Source: Streptomyces sp. LaPpAH-108 | GTDB lineage: Bacteria; Actinomycetota; Actinomycetes; Streptomycetales; Streptomycetaceae | Direction: 5' to 3' | Assembly (NCBI RefSeq): GCF_000373625.1 | Contig: NZ_KB891999.1 | Location: 227,739 to 291,738 of the forward strand | Length of the DNA stretch: 64,000 bases | In this document: piece by piece, positions 16,823 to 26,500 of the stretch | Numbering within the stretch: position 1 is the first letter of the stretch | How the letters are laid out: every line of letters starts with the position of its first letter | Made by a program: the position numbers and the translations under genes | The notes under the pieces: model-generated | The model's input: only the letters and a program-made list of their open reading frames with translations | Databases searched by the model: none | Told to the model about the DNA's origin: nothing

Positions 16823-19800
16823 TTGCCTGGTTCCGCCCGTCACACCGCACCGTCCGCTGACCTTCCCATGAGCCAGGAGGAGTTACGCCGGCACCTCGCG
16901 CGCAGACTCCGGCTGGACCCCGCGGAGATCGGCGACGACGACGATCTCGTCGGCCTCGGCCTGGACTCCGTGACCGCCATGGCGATGGTCGGAGCCTGGC
17001 GGGACGCAGGCCTGACGGTCACCTATCGCGAGTTCACCGTCAGCCCGACGGTGTCCGACTGGTGGGCCCTGCTAGCCGACGGCCGGCCCGAGAAGCCACC
17101 CGTCGCCGAGGCCGCCGAGACGGTCGCCGCCATCGATCCGGCGGCTCCCTTCCTGCTGACGCCCGTCCAGTACGCGTACTGGATCGGGCGGAACGAGGGG
17201 CAGGTGCTCGGCGGGGTCGCCTGCCACGGGTATTTCGAGTTCGATGGGCCCGGCGCCGACCCTGCCCGTCTGGAGGACGCCGTCCACCGGCTGACCGAGC
17301 GCCACGGGATGCTCCGGGCGGTGATACGGGATGACGGCCGCCAGCAGATCACGGCCCGCTCTCCGTGGCCCGGTCTCATCTATCACGACCTGCGGTCGCT
17401 GAGCACGGAAGCCGTGGAGAAGCGACTGCGGGCCATCCGGGACGAGTTGTCCCACCGGCTGCTCGACATCCGGACCGGTGAGGTCTTCGACATCCAGCTG
17501 TCCCTGCTGCCCGGCGGCGGTGCCCGGCTGCACCTCAACGTCGACCTGATCATCGCCGACGTCATGAGTATCCAAGTGCTCCTCGCGGACCTCGCAGCCC
17601 TGTACCGGGGCGTCGACCTCCCGCCACTCACGCTGAGCTTCGCCGAGTACCTGGCCGACCGCACGAACCGCCGCCGTGCGGAGCGGGAGCAGGCGCGGGC
17701 CCACTGGCGGGAGCGCTCCGAGCGGCTGACCGTCGGCGGCCCGCGCCTGCCGCTCGCCACCGACCCGGCCCGGGTGGCGCGGCCGCGCTTCCGGCGCCGC
17801 TCCCACTTGCTGGAACAGGCCCGCTTCGACCAGCTCAAGGAACGGGCCCGTGCCCACCGCGTGACCCCCTCGATGGTGCTGGCGACGGCATTCGCGGAGG
17901 CCCTCGGCCAGTGGAGCGAGAACCGGCGATTCCTGCTCAGCGTCCCGCTGTTCGACCGACAAGCGGGCGACCCCGACACCGAGCGGATGATCGCCGACTT
18001 CACCAACCTGATCCTGCTCGAGGTGGAGACCGGCGGCACCGCGCCCTTCGTGGACCGGGTGCGCGCGCTCCAGGACCGCTTCCAGCAGGACGTGTCGTAC
18101 GCCGCCTACTCCGCGGTCGAGGTGCTGCGCGATCTCGCCCGGGGCCGGACGGACGGCCCGGTCTCCGCTCCCGTCGTCTTCGCCAGCAGCATCGGCGAAC
18201 TCTTCGTGGACGACGACTTCCGCGGCCTCTTCGGCGAGATGAGCTGGATGCTCTCGCAGACCCCGCAGGTGTGGCTGGACCACCAGCTCTATGAGACCAC
18301 CGACGGACTGCTGCTCACCTGGGACACCGTGGACGCCCTGTTCCCCGACGGCCTGGTGGACGCGATGTTCGCCGCCTACACGGACCTGGTCCAGCGCCTG
18401 GCGGAGGACGAACGGGCATGGACCGGCCCCGTCGCGCGGGCGCTGCCACCCGCCCAGGCCGCCCGCCGCGCGAAGATCAACGCCACCACCGCACCCGTAC
18501 CGGAGGGGCTGTTGCACGACGGCGTGATCACCCAGGCCCGGCGCACCCCCGACCGCACCGCTGTCGTCGCCGCAGACCGCAGCCTCACCTACGGCGAACT
18601 CCTCGGCCGCGCCGAGGCCGTCGCCGAACTGCTGCGGGAGCGAGGTCGATGTACCACCGGGGAGATCGTGGCCGTCGCGATGCCCAAGGGCTGGCAGCAG
18701 ATCGTCGGCGTGATCGGCGCCCTCTTAGCGGGCTGCGCCTACCTCCCGCTCGACACCGCCCAGCCGACCGCGCGCAGGGACCGGATCCTGGCGGACGCCG
18801 GCGTCCGTCAGGTCCTGGTGTGTGAGAGTGGCCCCGGCCCGGCCGACTGGCCCGAGCAGGTCCGCGTCGACGCGGTCGACGGTCTCACCTCCGCCGCCAC
18901 ACCGTCGTACGGCGAACGGCCGCGGCCCGAGGACCTGGCGTACGTCATCTACACTTCCGGCTCGTCCGGCACGCCCAAGGGCGTCATGATCAGCCACCGC
19001 AGTGCGCTCAACACGGTCGTCGACATCAACACTCGGCACGGCGTGGACGAGGACGACCGGATCCTCGGTCTGGCCGGCCTCGGCTTCGACCTCTCCGTCT
19101 ACGACGTCTTCGGCCCCCTGGCCCGGGGCGGTGCCCTGGTACTACCCGATCCGGACCGGCGCGGCGACCCCTCCCACTGGGCGGCGCTGATCCACGAGCA
19201 CCGCGTCACGCTGTGGAACTCCGTCCCTGCGCAGCTGCAGATGCTCGACGACTGTCTTGGCCCCACCGCCGAGTGGGACCTGTCCCGGCTGCGGCTGGCT
19301 CTGATCAGCGGCGATTGGATCCCGGTCACGCTGCCCGACTCGATCCGCAGCAAGCTGCCGGGACTGTGTGTGATCAGCCTGGGCGGTGCCACCGAGGCGG
19401 CGATCTGGTCCATCCACTTCCCCATCGACACCGTCGACGAGGAGTGGACCAGCATCCCGTACGGCACCCCGCTGGCCAACCAGACCTTCCACGTCCTGGA
19501 CGCCGAGGACCCCGCGCTGCCCCCGCGTCCCGACTGGGTCACCGGCGAGCTGTATATCGGGGGCATCGGGCTCGCCCTGGGATATCTCGGCGACCCGGAG
19601 CGCACAGCCGAGCGGTTCGTCCACCACCCGGTCACGGGCGAACGGCTCTACCGCACCGGCGATCTGGGACGCTACCGCCCCGACGGCGTCATCGAGTTCC
19701 TCGGCCGGGCGGACTCCCAGGTCAAGGTGCTCGGGCACCGCATCGAGCCGGGCGAGATCGAGTCGACCCTGGAACGGCATCCCTCGGTCGGGGTCGCCTG

Positions 19801-21517
19801 CGTGCTGGCCGACGGCGGCCGTACGGACCGCCGCCTGGTCGCCTTCGTGACCGGTCGCCACCGCACCCCGGCCGCCGGCTCCGCAGCGGAGTTGGCGGCA
19901 GCCTCCGACGCCGCCGGGCGCTCCGCCGCGAAGGCCCCGGACGCGGCCCGGATGCGCGCCTTCCACGCCGCGCTCGACGAGGCCGTGCTGCTCACCGTCG
20001 GCCATGCGCTGCGGGAGGCCCTTGCCGAAGGGCGTACCGCAGACGAGATGCTGCGGCTGATGCGGGCCGTGCCCCGGCACCGCTGGATCGTGCACCGCTG
20101 GCTCGGCCTGCTGCACGAGGCGGGCCAAGTGACCCACGATCCCATGACCGGCATGTACACCGCCGTCCCCGGGGCGCTGCCGGACAGCCGGTCCGAGGTC
20201 GACGCGGCCTGGCGGCGGGTGCGTGAGCTGCACGCCTACGGCCACGACCAGTGGTCGCCGGAGGCGGTCGCTCTGTTCGAACGCAGCGGAGCCCGCCTGC
20301 CCGAGCTGGTCAGCGGCGCCCAGGACGAGGTCCACTTGTTGTTCCCCGAGGGCCGGGCGGACACCGCCGTGTCACTCTTCACCGACAGCCTGATCGCGCG
20401 CTACACCAATGCCGCCACCGCCGGAGCCCTGCGGGAGATCGCACTGAGTCACAGTCCGGACCACGGCCCGCTGCGGGTGCTGGAGGTGGGAGCAGGCGTC
20501 GGCGGCACCAGCGCGGCAGCCTTCGAGGCCCTGGCCGACCAGGACGTGGAGTACCTGTTCACGGATGTGTCGCCGTTCTTCCTCAACGGAGCACAGGAAC
20601 GTTTCGCCGACGTCCCCTTCGTGGACTACGGCCTGTTCGACATGAACGCCGACCCGCGCTCCCAGGGTCTGGCCCCGAACTCCTTCGACGTGATCGTCGC
20701 CGCGAACGTCCTGCACAACGCGCGGAACGCGGCTACAATGCTCGGCCGGCTGCGGGAGCTGCTCACCCCCGGCGGGTGGCTGCTGTTCACCGAGCCGACG
20801 CGGGAGAGCGCAGAACTCATGATCTTCATGGCCTTTCTGATGGACGTGGGTGAGACGGGCGTCGACTTCACGGACGTGCGACGCGGCCAGGACCGGATGC
20901 TGCTCGACCGGGAGGAGTGGACCCAGTTACTGCAGCGGGCGGGCGCCACCGAGCTGTGGCACCTGCCGCAGGATCCCGGCCCGGATGCCGATCGGCTCCC
21001 GCCGTCCCTCGGACAGGTGCTGCTCGCCGCCCGTTTCAAGGCCGATCAGACCCGGGTGAGCCCCGACGCCCTCGGCACGTACCTGGCCGACCAGCTGCCG
21101 GCGCACATGGTGCCCTCCCGCACCCACGTGCTCGACGCCCTGCCGCTGACCGCCAACGGCAAGGTGGACCGGGGGGCGCTGGCCGCCTGGCTGCGGGCTG
21201 CCCCGGATCCGGCCGCCACCCGCAAGAAGGCGCTCCCGCCGCGGGACGCGCTGGAGGACGCGATCGCCGGCCTATGGGCCGAAGTACTGGGGGCCGGTGA
21301 GCAGGTCGGCGTCGACCAGGACTTCTTCGCGGTCGGCGGCGATTCCCTGCTGGCCGCCCAGCTGATCGGCAACGTCCGTGAACAGGTGCCCGGGGCGGCC
21401 GGGCACGGCTTCGAGGTCCTGTTGAGGTGCCTGATCGAGTACCGGTCGATCGAGGCTCTCGCCGCAGCCGTACGACAACCTCCGGTCTCGGCGTCCGGTG
21501 CGGAGCCGGGCCGGTGA
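16823..21517 (+). CDS. PchE-like NRPS: ArCP-Cy-A(Cys)-MT-PCP
   Basis: A roughly 1560-residue synthetase. Domains in order: aryl carrier (Ser in GLGLDSV, about residue 47); heterocyclisation domain (DLIIAD in the DxxxxD motif, about 243); adenylation domain (YTSGSSGTPKG, about 712) with specificity residues readable as D-L-Y-N-L-S-L-I-W, the cysteine code; a methyltransferase insert (VLEVGAGVGGTS, about 1220); the A10 NGK lysine; and a PCP (GGDSLL, about 1507). This is the PchE layout, making an aryl-thiazoline thioester. There is no TE domain and no second module. TTG 16823 has GGAGGAG just upstream; ATG 16868 is the alternative. It carries three TTA codons (16883, 18725, 20927). The TE gene follows with a GTGA overlap. 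Confidence 0.88.
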   Translation: MPGSARHTAPSADLPMSQEELRRHLARRLRLDPAEIGDDDDLVGLGLDSVTAMAMVGAWRDAGLTVTYREFTVSPTVSDWWALLADGRPEKPPVAEAAETVAAIDPAAPFLLTPVQYAYWIGRNEGQVLGGVACHGYFEFDGPGADPARLEDAVHRLTERHGMLRAVIRDDGRQQITARSPWPGLIYHDLRSLSTEAVEKRLRAIRDELSHRLLDIRTGEVFDIQLSLLPGGGARLHLNVDLIIADVMSIQVLLADLAALYRGVDLPPLTLSFAEYLADRTNRRRAEREQARAHWRERSERLTVGGPRLPLATDPARVARPRFRRRSHLLEQARFDQLKERARAHRVTPSMVLATAFAEALGQWSENRRFLLSVPLFDRQAGDPDTERMIADFTNLILLEVETGGTAPFVDRVRALQDRFQQDVSYAAYSAVEVLRDLARGRTDGPVSAPVVFASSIGELFVDDDFRGLFGEMSWMLSQTPQVWLDHQLYETTDGLLLTWDTVDALFPDGLVDAMFAAYTDLVQRLAEDERAWTGPVARALPPAQAARRAKINATTAPVPEGLLHDGVITQARRTPDRTAVVAADRSLTYGELLGRAEAVAELLRERGRCTTGEIVAVAMPKGWQQIVGVIGALLAGCAYLPLDTAQPTARRDRILADAGVRQVLVCESGPGPADWPEQVRVDAVDGLTSAATPSYGERPRPEDLAYVIYTSGSSGTPKGVMISHRSALNTVVDINTRHGVDEDDRILGLAGLGFDLSVYDVFGPLARGGALVLPDPDRRGDPSHWAALIHEHRVTLWNSVPAQLQMLDDCLGPTAEWDLSRLRLALISGDWIPVTLPDSIRSKLPGLCVISLGGATEAAIWSIHFPIDTVDEEWTSIPYGTPLANQTFHVLDAEDPALPPRPDWVTGELYIGGIGLALGYLGDPERTAERFVHHPVTGERLYRTGDLGRYRPDGVIEFLGRADSQVKVLGHRIEPGEIESTLERHPSVGVACVLADGGRTDRRLVAFVTGRHRTPAAGSAAELAAASDAAGRSAAKAPDAARMRAFHAALDEAVLLTVGHALREALAEGRTADEMLRLMRAVPRHRWIVHRWLGLLHEAGQVTHDPMTGMYTAVPGALPDSRSEVDAAWRRVRELHAYGHDQWSPEAVALFERSGARLPELVSGAQDEVHLLFPEGRADTAVSLFTDSLIARYTNAATAGALREIALSHSPDHGPLRVLEVGAGVGGTSAAAFEALADQDVEYLFTDVSPFFLNGAQERFADVPFVDYGLFDMNADPRSQGLAPNSFDVIVAANVLHNARNAATMLGRLRELLTPGGWLLFTEPTRESAELMIFMAFLMDVGETGVDFTDVRRGQDRMLLDREEWTQLLQRAGATELWHLPQDPGPDADRLPPSLGQVLLAARFKADQTRVSPDALGTYLADQLPAHMVPSRTHVLDALPLTANGKVDRGALAAWLRAAPDPAATRKKALPPRDALEDAIAGLWAEVLGAGEQVGVDQDFFAVGGDSLLAAQLIGNVREQVPGAAGHGFEVLLRCLIEYRSIEALAAAVRQPPVSASGAEPGR

Positions 21518-22278
21518 ATGCCGTCCCGTCGCGTCGGTCCGGCCTGTTGCAGCGTCACACTTCCGGGCCCCGAGGCCGGACCCGGCTGGTGTGCCTGCCG
21601 CACGCCGGAGCCGTACCCGGCATGTTCGTACCCTGGGCCGACAATCTGGGCCCGGACGTGGACCTCGTCTCGGCGCGGTACAGCACGCCCGATGATGTCC
21701 CCGGCAGCGTGGCAGACCTCGCCGATCGCATCGCAGGAGAGCTGGAGCGCCTGCCCCGACGTCCCACCACGCTGTTCGGCCACAGCATGGGCGGCATCGT
21801 CGCCTACGAGGTGGCCCGCCGCTGCTCGGCCCGAGCCGGCCTGGTCCGCCTGGTTGTGTCGGGGACGGTATCTCCCACCGCGCACCTGCCGGGCGGCACC
21901 CACCTGCTCGACGACGCCGCGTTCGTTGCGGAGGTGCTCGCCCTCGGCGGCACCGCCCCGGAGCTGTTCGCGGACCCCGCCTCCCGCGCCGTATGGCTGC
22001 CGCCGATCCGTCAGGACTTCCGACTGATCGACACCTACCGGCACCGGTCCGGACCACCGCTCTCGTGCCCGGTCACCACGATGGCCGGGCAGCACGACCA
22101 CGAGGCACCGCCGGACCTCATGCGGCCCTGGCGGGACATCACGTCCGCCGACTTCGATCTGAGGGTCTTTCCCGGCGGCCACTTCTATCTGCTGGACGCT
22201 CGGCACGCGGTCGTCGCCGAACTGCGGCGCCGACTGGAGCGACCGAGCGCCATGCCGTCCTCGCTCGCGCTGCCCTGA
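21514..22278 (+). CDS. Type II thioesterase (alpha/beta hydrolase)
   Basis: A 254-residue TE. The nucleophile is in GHSMGG (about residue 90), the acid region in MAGQHDHEAP (about 193), and the His in FPGGHFYLLD (about 218). The N-terminal LVCLPHAGAVPGMFVPWA is typical of NRPS/PKS type II TEs. GTG 21514 overlaps the NRPS stop. The usual role is to clear misloaded carrier proteins. Because the NRPS has no TE domain, this protein might also release the aryl-thiazoline; that is inference. Confidence 0.87.
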   Translation: MNAVPSRRSGLLQRHTSGPRGRTRLVCLPHAGAVPGMFVPWADNLGPDVDLVSARYSTPDDVPGSVADLADRIAGELERLPRRPTTLFGHSMGGIVAYEVARRCSARAGLVRLVVSGTVSPTAHLPGGTHLLDDAAFVAEVLALGGTAPELFADPASRAVWLPPIRQDFRLIDTYRHRSGPPLSCPVTTMAGQHDHEAPPDLMRPWRDITSADFDLRVFPGGHFYLLDARHAVVAELRRRLERPSAMPSSLALP

Positions 22279-22339
22279 CCGACGGCACGCCACTGGACGC
22301 GCCGATCCCCCACACACGCACACCCGCAAGGAGTTGCCC

Positions 22340-23392
22340 ATGCAGTTTGGCCTGAACTTCTTCCCCGTCATCGCCCCAGCTCGCAAGAGCGCCCCGCAGT
22401 ATTACCGGGAAACAATCCAACTGGCCGTGCTCGGCGAGTCATTGGGCTTCGAACACGTACAAACGGTGGAGCACTACGGCTCACCGTACGGCGGCTACTG
22501 TCCCGACCCGGTCACCCTGCTCACCGCCATCGCTGCCAGGACCAGCACGATCCGCATCACCACCGGCGCCGTCATCGCCGCCCTCAACCACCCGCTGAAG
22601 ACGGCGGCCAAACTGGCCATGCTCGACAACCTTTCGGGGGGACGACTCGACGCCGGCTTCGGCCGGGGATTCCTGCCCGACGAGTTCGAATGGTTCCAGG
22701 TGCCCATGGCCGAGAGCCGGGCCAGGTTCGCCGAGATGGTCGACGCGTGCGTCGCCCTGTGGTCCGAGGAAAGCGTCACATGGACCGGGGAATTCTACCG
22801 GTTCGGCCCGGTCTCCCTGCTGCCCCGCCCCGTGCAGCGACCGCACCCGCCGGTGTTCGTCGCCTCCGCGACCAGCGCCGAGTCCTGCGCGGCCGCCGGC
22901 AAGGCCGGCCACCACCTCCAGGTCGTGCCGTCCGTCACCTCGCGCGAGCAACTGCGGGAAATGCTGGCGGCCTACCGCGAGGCATGGACGGCGAGCGCCC
23001 ACCCCGGCCGTCCGCGCATCCAGATCAAGTACACCTGCTACCTCTCCGAGGACCGGGCCGAGGCGCTCGACGCGGCCGAGCGGTTCGAGCGCAATTACGT
23101 CGAGCACATGGCGGGCGCGGTGGCCGGCTGGGCGGGAGCCCGCAGCGACCAGTACCCCGGCTACGAGAAGTTCGTCGAGAAGGTCCGCGACTACGATTTC
23201 GCGGCCTCTCTGGCCGCCACGAAGGTGCTGGCCGGCACCCCGGCCGAGGTTCGCGACCAGCTCGCGGCCATCACAGAGTGGTACGGCGACGACCTGACTG
23301 TCAGCATCCAGGTCAGCCCCGGCCACATGCCCTACGAACAGAGCGAACGCGCCCTGCGGCTGTTCGCCGACCACGTGATGGCGGAGGTGTGA
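22340..23392 (+). CDS. Luciferase-like (LLM) flavin-dependent monooxygenase
   Basis: A 350-residue TIM-barrel monooxygenase of the LLM class, MupA/Atu3640-like natural-product subgroup. Landmarks are FGLNFFPVIAP at the start, GFEHVQTVEHYGSPYGG, the RITTGAVIAALNHPLKTA strand and GRLDAGFGRGFLPDEF. AAGGAG stands six bases before ATG 22340. It needs reduced flavin, probably supplied by the reductase at 26890. The likely job is oxidation of the carrier-bound or released scaffold. The precise substrate is unknown. Confidence 0.83.
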   Translation: MQFGLNFFPVIAPARKSAPQYYRETIQLAVLGESLGFEHVQTVEHYGSPYGGYCPDPVTLLTAIAARTSTIRITTGAVIAALNHPLKTAAKLAMLDNLSGGRLDAGFGRGFLPDEFEWFQVPMAESRARFAEMVDACVALWSEESVTWTGEFYRFGPVSLLPRPVQRPHPPVFVASATSAESCAAAGKAGHHLQVVPSVTSREQLREMLAAYREAWTASAHPGRPRIQIKYTCYLSEDRAEALDAAERFERNYVEHMAGAVAGWAGARSDQYPGYEKFVEKVRDYDFAASLAATKVLAGTPAEVRDQLAAITEWYGDDLTVSIQVSPGHMPYEQSERALRLFADHVMAEV

Positions 23393-23394
23393 CC

Positions 23395-25038
23395 GTGCTC
23401 GACGGATGCGTTGCCAGGCCGCAGGCGGAGATCGCCCGCTACCGCGCCGCCGGTTACTGGACCGGCGAGCCGCTCGGCACCGCGCTGCGGCGCTGGGCCA
23501 CCACTCACCGGGACCGCACCGCCCTGGTCGGGGAGGGACGACGCATCTCGTACGCCGAACTCGACGCCTGGGCCGACCGGTTGGCGGCCGGGCTGCGCGG
23601 GATCGGCGTCGGCCCCGGCGACCGGGTGGTCGTCCAACTGCCCAATGCCCCCGACTTCGTGGCCGTCTGCTTCGGCCTCTTCCGGGTCGGCGCGGTGCCC
23701 GTGTTCTCGCTTCCCGCCCACCGGTCGTACGAGGTGCGTCACCTGTGCGAGCTGTCCGGGGCGGTCGCCCATGTCGTACCCGGGTCGAAGCGGGGTTTCG
23801 ACCACGTGGAGATGTCCGTGGCCCTGCGCAAGGAGGTGCCGTCCCTCCGGCACACGCTGATGGTGGGCGAACCACGGCCCGGGACGCCGGAGAACGTCAT
23901 CCTGTTGGACGACCTCACCGGGGCTCCCGGAGAAGCGTACGCGCCGGACTCCACGGACGCGGCGTTCTTCCTGCTCTCCGGCGGTACGACGGCCCTTCCC
24001 AAGCTGATCCCGCGGACGCACGACGACTACGGCTACCAGATCCGCGCCACCGCCGAGGTGTGCGGCCTGGGACCGGAGACCGTGTATCTGGCGGTTCTGC
24101 CGGTGGAGTTCAACTTCACCTGGGGGTGTCCCGGCATCCTCGGCACCCTGGGCGCCGGAGGCACTGTGGTGTTCGCTCCCGACCCGAGCCCCGGCACCTG
24201 CTTCCCCCTGATCGCCGCAGAAAGGGTCACCCTGACCTCCGTGGTGCCCACCATCGCGCACCTATGGATGGGCGGGAACGAGCACACCCGGCATGACCTG
24301 TCGAGCCTGGAGTGCCTCCAGATCGGCAGCGCCAAGCTGCACCGGCACGTCGCGGAACAGGTACGTCCGGTGCTCGGATGCGCGCTCCAGCAGGTCTTCG
24401 GGATGGCCGAGGGGCTACTGACCATGACCCGGCGCGACGACCCGGACGACGTCGTCCTAGCCACCCAGGGCCGGCCAGTCTCGCCGGTCGACGAGATACG
24501 CGTGGTCGATCCGGTGACGGGGGCTGAGACGGCGCCCGGCAGGGTGGGCGAACTCGTCACGCGCGGTCCCTACACGCTGCGCGGCTACTACCGGGCAGCG
24601 GAGCACAATCGAACCGCGTTCACCGACGACGGCTTCTTCCGCTCTGGTGACCTGGTCCGGCTCACCCCGCGAGGCGATCTGGTGGTCGAGGGCCGGGTGA
24701 AGGATGTAGTGATCCGGGGCGGCGACAAGGTGTCCGCGACTGAACTCGAAGGCCACCTGACCCGGCACCCCCGTGTCGCTCAGGCAGCCGTCGTGGCCGT
24801 TCCCGACCCGGCGTTGGGCGAGGCGATCTGCGCGTGCGTCATGCCCGACGGCGATCCACCGGGCATGCCGGAGCTGCGGCGCATACTGCGGGAGAGGGGC
24901 GTGGCCGACTTCAAACTCCCCGATCTGCTGGAGATCTACGACGCCTTCCCGCTCACCGGTCTGGGAAAGGTCGACAAGAAGGCACTCGCGGCCGACGCCG
25001 CCGACCGGCGGGCGGCGCGCGGCGAGGAGGACCACTGA
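23395..25038 (+). CDS. Aryl-acid AMP ligase (DhbE/EntE/PchD family)
   Basis: A 547-residue stand-alone adenylation enzyme. The P-loop reads LSGGTTALPKLIPRTHDDYGYQ, as in DhbE-type ligases. The acid-pocket segment is VEFNFTWGCPG, where the family Asn is kept but the usual His before it is Phe. The hinge is RSGDLVR and the catalytic Lys is in GLGKVDKK. It should activate an aromatic acid and load the ArCP of the NRPS. The altered pocket hints at an acid other than plain salicylate or DHB. GTG 23395 has GGAGG upstream, and the gene ends TGATG into the aminotransferase. Confidence 0.85.
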   Translation: MLDGCVARPQAEIARYRAAGYWTGEPLGTALRRWATTHRDRTALVGEGRRISYAELDAWADRLAAGLRGIGVGPGDRVVVQLPNAPDFVAVCFGLFRVGAVPVFSLPAHRSYEVRHLCELSGAVAHVVPGSKRGFDHVEMSVALRKEVPSLRHTLMVGEPRPGTPENVILLDDLTGAPGEAYAPDSTDAAFFLLSGGTTALPKLIPRTHDDYGYQIRATAEVCGLGPETVYLAVLPVEFNFTWGCPGILGTLGAGGTVVFAPDPSPGTCFPLIAAERVTLTSVVPTIAHLWMGGNEHTRHDLSSLECLQIGSAKLHRHVAEQVRPVLGCALQQVFGMAEGLLTMTRRDDPDDVVLATQGRPVSPVDEIRVVDPVTGAETAPGRVGELVTRGPYTLRGYYRAAEHNRTAFTDDGFFRSGDLVRLTPRGDLVVEGRVKDVVIRGGDKVSATELEGHLTRHPRVAQAAVVAVPDPALGEAICACVMPDGDPPGMPELRRILRERGVADFKLPDLLEIYDAFPLTGLGKVDKKALAADAADRRAARGEEDH

Positions 25039-26300
25039 TGCGCGGCGACCGTGTATACGACGTGCCCTTCGCGCGCCGGGGAAGCGTATTGGACGACACC
25101 GAGTTCCAGGCGCTGACCGAGGTGCTCCACTCCGATGCCCCGCTGTCCATGGGAGAGTGGCGCACCGCGTTCGAGGAGGAGTTCCGCACCCTTGTCGGCG
25201 CCCGGCACGCCCTGTCGGTGACAAGCGGGACCGTCGCCCTGGAGATCGCGATCGCGCTGCTCGACCTGCGTCCCGGTGACGAGGTCGTGGCCAGCCCGCA
25301 GACCTTCCCGGCGACGATCCAGCCACTGCTCGACCTCGATGTTCGGGTGCGGTTCTGCGATGTCGACCCGTACTCGCTCAACATGGACCCGAACCGGCTG
25401 GCCGACCTGCTCACCGAGCGGACCCGTGCCGTCCTCCTGGTCCACTACGGGGGCTGGCCCGCCGAGATGGAGGCTGTGATGGACCTGGCGCGTGCCCGGG
25501 GCATCGTGGTCCTGGAGGACTGCGCGCACGCCCTCGGTGCCGAGTACCGGGGACGCCGGCCAGGAGCCTTGGCCGACATCGCCTGTTTCAGTTTCCACTC
25601 CTCCAAGAACATCACCACCCTCGGCGAGGGCGGCATGATCACCACCGACCGAGACGACTGGGCGAAGCGCATTGAGCGCCGCCGCTCCAACCAAGTCGAT
25701 GGCGTGTTCACCAAGTCCCCCGCCCCGCCCGGTGACGTTCCCGCGCTGCTGCCATGGATGCAGTACTCCGCCTACATCTATCGGGAGTCGTGCGAGTCGG
25801 TGCGCAGGTCGGGCACCAACGCCACCCTGTCCGAGGCGGCCGCCGCCGTCGGCTCTGCCCAGCTGGCCAAGCTGGACGCCTTCGTCGCCCGCCGTCGGCA
25901 GATAGCCGCCCAGCTCGACAAGGTGGCGTCGGCTCATCCCGGGGTCCGCGTCCAGCGGCCCGGCAGCGACATCGGGCACGCCTACCACCTCTACACCTGT
26001 TTCGTGCGAGGCGCCCCCGAGGCACGCACCCAGCTGGTACGGGCCCTGGATGAGCGAGGCGTGGAGATCCAGCTCCGGTACTTCCCGCTCCACCTCGTCC
26101 CGGAGTGGCGGGCCAGGGGCCACGGCCTCGGGGAGTGCCCCACCGCCGAGCGGCTGTGGTTCACGGAACAGCTGAATCTCCCTTGCCATCCGGGGTTGAC
26201 ACCCCATCAAGTCGACTATCTCGTCGGGGCGTTCTCCGACAGCCTGGACGAGGTCATGCCCGTCGACGCCGTGTCCCTACCGCAAGGAGGCCGTTTCTGA
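25038..26300 (+). CDS. DegT/DnrJ/EryC1-family PLP aminotransferase
   Basis: A 420-residue PLP enzyme. SGTVALEIAIALLDLRPGDEV is the cofactor phosphate region, LEDCAHALGAEYRG holds the PLP-ring Asp, and the internal aldimine Lys is in FSFHSSKNITTLGEGGM. It is fully coupled to the ligase upstream and the tautomerase downstream (TGATG at both junctions), so it belongs to the cluster A pathway. The family usually aminates keto-sugars or cyclitols but includes AHBA synthases. A role in making the aryl acid is possible and not shown. It differs clearly from the cluster B aminotransferase at 42386. Confidence 0.83.
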   Translation: MRGDRVYDVPFARRGSVLDDTEFQALTEVLHSDAPLSMGEWRTAFEEEFRTLVGARHALSVTSGTVALEIAIALLDLRPGDEVVASPQTFPATIQPLLDLDVRVRFCDVDPYSLNMDPNRLADLLTERTRAVLLVHYGGWPAEMEAVMDLARARGIVVLEDCAHALGAEYRGRRPGALADIACFSFHSSKNITTLGEGGMITTDRDDWAKRIERRRSNQVDGVFTKSPAPPGDVPALLPWMQYSAYIYRESCESVRRSGTNATLSEAAAAVGSAQLAKLDAFVARRRQIAAQLDKVASAHPGVRVQRPGSDIGHAYHLYTCFVRGAPEARTQLVRALDERGVEIQLRYFPLHLVPEWRARGHGLGECPTAERLWFTEQLNLPCHPGLTPHQVDYLVGAFSDSLDEVMPVDAVSLPQGGRF

Positions 26301-26488
26301 TGCCCTTGATCGAAGTCAAGCTGTACGAGAAGCGGGTCACGCACGAAACGCACAGGCTACTGATCGAGCGACTGACCGACGCCGCGGCGGAAGTGCTGGG
26401 GGAGCAAGTACGGGAGCACACCTGGGTCGTGCTGCATCCGGTGCCCGAGACGCACTGGGGAATCGCCGGCAAGCCGGGCGGCGACTGA
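26300..26488 (+). CDS. 4-oxalocrotonate tautomerase-like protein
   Basis: A 62-residue protein starting MPLIEVKLYEKR. After Met removal Pro1 would be the catalytic base, as in 4-OT enzymes, and the length matches the 60-70 residue family norm. The start is fixed by an AAGGAGG site at 26283-26289 and by the TGATG overlap with the aminotransferase. It probably isomerises an enol/keto intermediate in aryl acid assembly or catabolism. Confidence 0.8.
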   Translation: MPLIEVKLYEKRVTHETHRLLIERLTDAAAEVLGEQVREHTWVVLHPVPETHWGIAGKPGGD

Positions 26489-26500
26489 GAGGCGGCTCGC

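Noticed and set aside
25038..26300. AHBA synthase as the identity of the cluster A aminotransferase
   Set aside because: It belongs to the same broad DegT family, but from memory it lacks RifK-like segments, and no aminoshikimate genes are nearby.
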